A stretch of 9,245 bases of DNA from Deltaproteobacteria bacterium (lineage in GTDB: Bacteria; Desulfobacterota; DSM-4660; Desulfatiglandales; HGW-15). The stretch covers positions 1 to 9,245 of the forward strand of contig DAOVAK010000071.1 of assembly GCA_030671095.1 (NCBI GenBank), written 5' to 3'. This document shows positions 6,489-9,245 of this stretch, one piece after another. The notes under the pieces are model-generated. The model did no database searches, was not told the origin of the DNA, and was given only the letters and a program-made list of their open reading frames with translations. The translations under genes were made by a program, and so were the position numbers. Within the stretch, counting starts at the first letter, position 1; each line of letters starts with the position of its first letter.

Positions 6489-6565
6489 CCCAGTGAAATA
6501 GTCCCGCAAAAGCGGGCCCCAGTGGAATAGGCTGACGCATTCCACAGGGTAAAAATTTCACGGGG
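6489..6565 (+). other. Three-way-junction-like nested inverted repeats upstream of the DUF3786 gene
   Basis: Two related 11-bp arms are each matched downstream. 6489-6499 pairs with 6555-6565 (10 of 11) and encloses two further stems: CCCGC (6503-6507) with GCGGG (6512-6516) across an AAAA loop, and 6518-6528 with 6539-6549 (10 of 11) across a 10-nt loop. The two 11-mers (CCCAGTGAAAT and CCCAGTGGAAT) differ at one position. The fold ends 43 nt before the DUF3786 start, so a role in the transcript leader is possible. It resembles no riboswitch I recognise. Confidence 0.55.
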
Positions 6566-6571
6566 CAAGCA

Positions 6572-6595
6572 AATGACCAATAACGAATGACCAAT
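6572..6595 (+). repeat. AATGACCAAT direct repeat
   Basis: AATGACCAAT occurs at 6572-6581 and 6586-6595, a 14-nt period. The same AATGACCAA core occurs inverted at 8213-8221 upstream of the TsaC gene, so this looks like a short dispersed intergenic motif family rather than a gene-specific operator. Confidence 0.55.
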
Positions 6596-6608
6596 TTCTG
6601 GAGAGATT

Positions 6609-7244
6609 ATGCCGAGGATTGATGATTATAAGCAGGCGCTGGCACTGGGGAGAAAGGACCTGGCAGATAAGAATCCTGATCTTCTGGCAAGTCGTTCCGG
6701 TGCAGTGATCCAAAGGGATAAACAAGGGAATACCTCCTTTTCTCTGAATTTCTTAAACAGAGAGATCATCCTTTCCTGGCCTGAACTGGCGTTTGCCCAA
6801 AAAGTCTCGGACAAGGAACTTCCCATTCAGCAGCAGATCCTGCTCCTTCATTATCTTCACGGAGCATGGTCCTCAGGCGGAGCGGACATCACGGGGGAAT
6901 GGATCTCTTTTCAGGAGGTGCCTGATGGGAAATTTTATCTAGATGCCTTCCAAAGGCGGGCAAAAAATCCAATGGTTCAAGCGTTTGGACACCGCCCCGA
7001 ACTTCTTGTAAAGCTGGCCGGAGAGGCCTTCGGGGCAGAACCCTCAGATCAAGGCGACGTTTCAGTCCTGGTCAAGGCCCTGCCTTTGGTGCCGGTGGCC
7101 TTGATCATTTGGAAAGGAGACGAGGAATTTCCCCCTGAAGGAAATATCCTTTTTGATCGAAACATCCTTAAGATGTTATCAGCTGAGGACATTGCTTGGC
7201 TTTCGGGGATGGTTGTGTATCCAATGATGGGCAAGGCAAAGTAA
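6609..7244 (+). CDS. DUF3786 domain-containing protein
   Basis: This is a soluble 211-residue protein with no signal or membrane segment. It has the features I associate with DUF3786, a family of anaerobic bacteria and archaea without an established function: QQQILLLHYL (74-83), WISFQEVPDGKFYLDAF (98-114), the PLVPVALIIWKGDEEFPPE stretch (159-177) and ILFDRNILKMLSAEDIAWL at 180-198. The length matches the whole domain, so it is neither truncated nor fused. GGAGAG (6600-6605) lies 3 nt before the ATG, a close but usable spacing. The upstream 500 nt is rich in secondary structure. It precedes purE by 106 nt on the same strand but is probably not functionally tied to it. No cofactor-binding Cys cluster is present. 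Confidence 0.8.
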   Translation: MPRIDDYKQALALGRKDLADKNPDLLASRSGAVIQRDKQGNTSFSLNFLNREIILSWPELAFAQKVSDKELPIQQQILLLHYLHGAWSSGGADITGEWISFQEVPDGKFYLDAFQRRAKNPMVQAFGHRPELLVKLAGEAFGAEPSDQGDVSVLVKALPLVPVALIIWKGDEEFPPEGNILFDRNILKMLSAEDIAWLSGMVVYPMMGKAK

Positions 7245-7263
7245 GGAGGGGAAAATGCCCCCA

Positions 7264-7336
7264 GCCCTTTAGGAAAGAGGGGATATTTAACTCCCAGAAG
7301 CTTCCCCCTTTTTTAAAGGGAACGAAGGGATTTTTT
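7264..7336 (+). repeat. Two CCCTTT/AAAGGG hairpins between the DUF3786 gene and purE
   Basis: CCCTTT (7265-7270) pairs with AAAGaGGG (7274-7281, one bulged A), and CCCTTT (7306-7311) pairs with AAAGGG (7315-7320) across TTT. A six-T run follows at 7331-7336, 10 nt after the second stem, so it is a poor intrinsic terminator. The polypyrimidine/polypurine make-up resembles a dispersed intergenic repeat more than a regulatory site. Confidence 0.45.
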
Positions 7337-7350
7337 AGAGAGGAGATACT

Positions 7351-7863
7351 ATGTCAAATGAGAATCCGCTAGTCGGCGTCGTTATGGGCAGCACATCGGA
7401 TGGTGATGCCATGGAAGGCTGCATTGAAGTATTGAAGGAACTCATGATTCCGCATGAGGTGCGGGTAATTTCTGCACACAGGACACCAGAGCGTACAAGG
7501 CAGTATGCTGAATCGGCTGCTGAGCGTGGTCTTGAGGTCATTATAGCGGGGGCAGGTTGGGCCGCCCACTTGGCTGGATTTATCGCTGCACATACAACCC
7601 TACCCGTGATCGGTATCCCCATAGATTCCTCACCACTTCAAGGTATGGATGCCCTTTTGTCCACGGTGCAAATGCCTCCAGGCATACCGGTCGCTACGGT
7701 CGCCTTGGGCAAAGGAGGGGCAAAGAATGCCGCTGTTTTGGCGGCGCAGATATTGGCCCTGAAATATGCTCCCGTTGCCGAGAAGTTAAAGACCTATCGT
7801 GAAGGGCTGACACAAGAGGCGATCGAAAAGGCAGAGGATTTTGAGAAACAGCAAAAAAGCTAA
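7351..7863 (+). CDS. purE: N5-carboxyaminoimidazole ribonucleotide mutase (PurE, class I type)
   Basis: It rearranges N5-CAIR to CAIR in de novo purine synthesis, as an octamer in the cytoplasm. Recognisable motifs are MGSTSD (12-17), the catalytic SAHRTP (41-46, H43), AGAGWAAHLAG (66-76), and SPLQGMDALLSTVQMPPGIP (94-113), then the C-terminal AAVLAAQILAL helix. Length (170 residues) is normal for class I. Two positions depart from the usual AGAGGAAHLPG: Gly to Trp at 70 and Pro to Ala at 75, both in the nucleotide-binding loop. AGGAG (7341-7345) lies 5 nt before the ATG. No purK or other purine gene is next to it in this window. Element 2 begins 19 bp after the stop. Confidence 0.95.
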   Translation: MSNENPLVGVVMGSTSDGDAMEGCIEVLKELMIPHEVRVISAHRTPERTRQYAESAAERGLEVIIAGAGWAAHLAGFIAAHTTLPVIGIPIDSSPLQGMDALLSTVQMPPGIPVATVALGKGGAKNAAVLAAQILALKYAPVAEKLKTYREGLTQEAIEKAEDFEKQQKS

Positions 7864-8228
7864 ATCCCAAATACCAAATTTCGTAATACTTTAGCCCTTT
7901 GAAAAGCCCCTTGGGCTAAGCGGCATTCTCTGGAGGGGCCAAAAAATTTGTCCGCTGCCCTTAAGTATGGCGCACAAAGCGCGAGAGCTCTGAGAGCGAT
8001 GTTCTGCCACCCTTGAACTTGGCTTGGTCAATATATGGACGGCCAATGTGCGCAGGCGTGAAGGCAACGAAGGCCGTCGAAGAAAACCGGCAGAGGAGGC
8101 CTCGTTTTTGGCCGCTCCAGAGAACCCCGCTCAGCCCATCAACGGGTTTTTGCCTGGCCGTTTCAATGGGCTAAAATGTTACCAAATTTCAAAATCCAAT
8201 GGAACTTGGGATTTGGTCATTGGGATTT
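7862..8228. repeat. Inverted repeat interrupted by element 2
   Basis: 7862-7879 and the reverse complement of 8211-8228 match at 16 of 18 positions (AAATCCCAA.. ..CCAAAT). With element 2 and one copy of its target duplication removed, these arms would be about 23 nt apart and form a hairpin. The interruption implies the palindrome was there before the MITE arrived. Confidence 0.6.
7883..8182 (+). mobile_element. MITE element 2, complete, IS66-type ends, 8-bp target duplication
   Basis: A 300-bp element from GTAA (7883-7886) to TTAC (8179-8182). The end sequence GTAATACTTTAGCCC is matched by GTAACATTTTAGCCC from the other end. The 33-bp inner cores are 7913-7945 and the reverse complement of 8105-8137. 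It is flanked by CAAATTTC at 7875-7882 and 8183-8190, a perfect 8-bp direct repeat. GTAA ends plus an 8-bp duplication are the known IS66 pattern. There is no transposase and no credible ORF inside. The right core matches the left core of element 1 at 32 of 33 positions. Bases 8007-8104 have no counterpart in element 1. Confidence 0.85.
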
Positions 8229-8243
8229 CAAATCATTCGCTTG

Positions 8244-8870
8244 ATGCTTATAAAACTTGATACAGAAGATAATCTAAAGATTGGACTCAAAAAGGCCGCC
8301 GATAGCATCCTCTCTGGTGGTCTGGTTGGGATTCCAACAGAGTCCTATTATGGCCTGGCCGTCAATCCCACAGATGTCAAAGCCATACAGCGTCTCTTTC
8401 ATGTCAAAAAGAGGAGAGGCGACCAGCCTATTCTGATCTTAATTCCATCCATGAAGCTTCTAGATCAATATGTGATCCACGTATCCGAAATCGCCCGTCT
8501 ACTGATGAACGAATTCTGGCCTGGTGGCCTTACCCTCATATTCGAGGCAAAACCCAACCTCCCCCGAGAACTGACGGCAGGCACGGGGAAAATAGGTGTC
8601 CGACTCTCCAGCCATCCCATAGCCACGGCACTGGCCCAAGCCGTGGGTACGCCGATTACGGGGACGAGTGCCAATATTTCTGGTCAGCCGGCCTGCTCCA
8701 GTGCAAAAGAGGTCCTTCATGGCCTGGGCGACAAAGTGGACCTCATACTGGACGGGGGAGAGACTGCGGGGGGCAAAGGATCTACAGTTCTGGATGTGAC
8801 TATGGATCCGCCTGCTGTTTTGAGGGAGGGGATGGTGAGTCGGGAACAAATTAAGAAGTGCCTAAAGTGA
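8244..8870 (+). CDS. tsaC: L-threonylcarbamoyladenylate synthase (TsaC/YrdC type)
   Basis: It makes threonylcarbamoyl-AMP from threonine, bicarbonate and ATP, the first step of t6A37 modification of ANN-decoding tRNAs. With the start used here (208 residues) the YrdC domain fills the protein: PTESYYGLAVNP (31-42), KKRRGDQPI (55-63), WPGGLTLIF (92-100), GKIGVRLSSHP (115-125), TGTSANISG (139-147) and GSTVLDV (179-185). There is no Sua5 C-terminal domain, so it is the short form. An in-frame ATG at 8199 would add 15 residues, but those codons fall in the inverted-repeat arm 8211-8228 and are not family-like. Neither start has a clear Shine-Dalgarno. The last codons and TGA (8868-8870) lie in the first unit of the tandem repeat. 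Any promoter must lie in or right after element 2. Confidence 0.88.
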   Translation: MLIKLDTEDNLKIGLKKAADSILSGGLVGIPTESYYGLAVNPTDVKAIQRLFHVKKRRGDQPILILIPSMKLLDQYVIHVSEIARLLMNEFWPGGLTLIFEAKPNLPRELTAGTGKIGVRLSSHPIATALAQAVGTPITGTSANISGQPACSSAKEVLHGLGDKVDLILDGGETAGGKGSTVLDVTMDPPAVLREGMVSREQIKKCLK

Positions 8871-8944
8871 CCTAAAGTGCCTAAAGTGAACTAAAGTGAA
8901 CTAAAGTGACTAAAGTGTCTAAAGTGACTAAAGTGTCTAAAGTA
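8862..8944 (+). repeat. Tandem repeat, nine CTAAAGTG units
   Basis: CTAAAGT begins at 8862, 8872, 8881, 8891, 8901, 8910, 8919, 8928 and 8937, with spacing of 9 or 10 nt. Eight units read CTAAAGTG; the ninth ends CTAAAGTA. The first unit supplies the final Leu-Lys-stop of the TsaC gene. Units are too short and spacers absent for a CRISPR. The remaining gap to 9014 shows no clear terminator between the convergent genes. Confidence 0.9.
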
Positions 8945-9014
8945 GGGCAATCTGAAAACCCTCACACTTGTCTCCACGATCGTCAGGACATCATCCTCTG
9001 CTTCCTAAAAAGAT

Positions 9015-9245
9015 CTATTTGCCCTCAAATGTGGGCCTTCCCTTGCCCACGCTCTTTAACCCCGTGAGGGCATCCTCGGTTGAGAAGATTTCCTCTAGGT
9101 GGGCCAGCTCTTCCTTAACCGCCTCTTTTAGGGGAAGTTCATACCCGTCATCAACAATTTGGTTAGCCAGACGGAGCGCGATGGGTGCCTTTTTGGCTAT
9201 CATTTTGGCCGCCTTGGCTGCTATGGGATCGTCGCTTTCCAGGTA
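9015..9245 (-). CDS. Enoyl-CoA hydratase/isomerase (crotonase) family protein, C-terminal part only
   Basis: The open frame runs unbroken from the window edge to a TAG at 9015-9017, giving the last 77 residues; the start is beyond the right edge. The sequence has the crotonase C-terminal helix pattern: KKAPIALRLANQIVDDG, then EEIFSTEDALTGLKSVGKGR and a final PTFEGK, matching the usual EDxxEG...F..KR.P.F.G ending. Members hydrate enoyl-CoA or isomerise acyl-CoA in fatty acid or aromatic degradation. The catalytic Glu pair lies upstream and cannot be inspected, so the reaction is undetermined. A Met at 9203 is internal, since the same frame continues upstream in family-like sequence (IAAKAAK). 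It is convergent with the TsaC gene. Confidence 0.8.
   Translation of the reverse strand, partial: YLESDDPIAAKAAKMIAKKAPIALRLANQIVDDGYELPLKEAVKEELAHLEEIFSTEDALTGLKSVGKGRPTFEGK

Noticed and set aside
6489..6565. tRNA gene, from its cloverleaf-like outline
   Set aside because: There is no acceptor, T-loop (GTTCRA) or anticodon arm geometry, and the 11-bp stems are too long.
6320..6565. Cobalamin or other known riboswitch upstream of the DUF3786 gene
   Set aside because: No B12-box or other riboswitch core sequence that I recognise is present.
6316..6594. Minus-strand open frame of 92 codons
   Set aside because: It lies across two inverted-repeat structures, has Ser/Arg-rich low-complexity content and no family likeness.
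8199..8243. ATG at 8199 as the TsaC start (223 residues)
   Set aside because: The extra 15 residues are encoded by the intergenic inverted repeat, are not family-like, and have no Shine-Dalgarno; 8244 gives a normal-length protein.
8024..8260. 78-codon open frame inside element 2
   Set aside because: It spans the MITE terminus and the target duplication, resembles no known protein, and has no ribosome site.
8862..8944. CRISPR array
   Set aside because: Units are 9-10 nt with no spacers and no cas genes.

Overview
The window reads as an accessory-rich but otherwise chromosomal stretch of a mesophilic, probably anaerobic Desulfobacterota (deltaproteobacterial) genome. This is inferred from the gene mix: a DUF3786 protein, a bacterial Dph6-type ATPase, an adenylate cyclase with an Arg-rich RRSGxD tail, and a crotonase. 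The many dispersed palindromic intergenic repeats also fit. No rRNA, tRNA, CRISPR array or intact transposase is visible.

Layout. 1-350: a MITE-like element cut by the left window edge, then a solo arm of a palindromic repeat. 345-1031 (-): Dph6-like PP-loop ATPase. 1032-1327: divergent intergenic region with a near-consensus sigma70 promoter. 1328-5304 (+): a tight three-gene unit of membrane adenylate cyclase, lipoprotein polysaccharide deacetylase and LysM/TPR lipoprotein. 5305-5443: a 125-bp palindromic element between convergent genes. 5419-6090 (-): Smr-domain protein whose last codons lie in that element. 6091-6608: 518 bases with a probable promoter/operator for the Smr gene and two large inverted-repeat structures. 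6609-7244 (+): DUF3786 protein. 7351-7863 (+): purE. 7883-8182: a complete 300-bp MITE with an 8-bp target duplication. 8244-8870 (+): threonylcarbamoyl-AMP synthase. 8862-8944: nine tandem CTAAAGTG units. 9015-9245 (-): 3' end of an enoyl-CoA hydratase-type gene.

Genes together. The three-gene unit is the one clear functional cluster. A periplasm-sensing adenylate cyclase is translationally overlapped with an exported NodB-type deacetylase and followed 4 nt later by an exported LysM/TPR lipoprotein, which suggests cAMP-linked control or sensing of envelope polysaccharide. The other genes (Dph6-like, Smr, DUF3786, PurE, TsaC, crotonase) look like unrelated housekeeping or metabolic functions separated by repeats.

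The least explained material is intergenic. Two MITEs share about 60-bp ends beginning GTAA, the IS66-family signature, but carry different interiors. One interior is an array of four consecutive perfect hairpins. Both MITEs sit inside or beside other palindromic repeats, and upstream of the DUF3786 gene there are a 145-bp long-range inverted repeat and a three-way-junction-like fold. Nothing here was checked against a database; all family assignments come from motif recognition.
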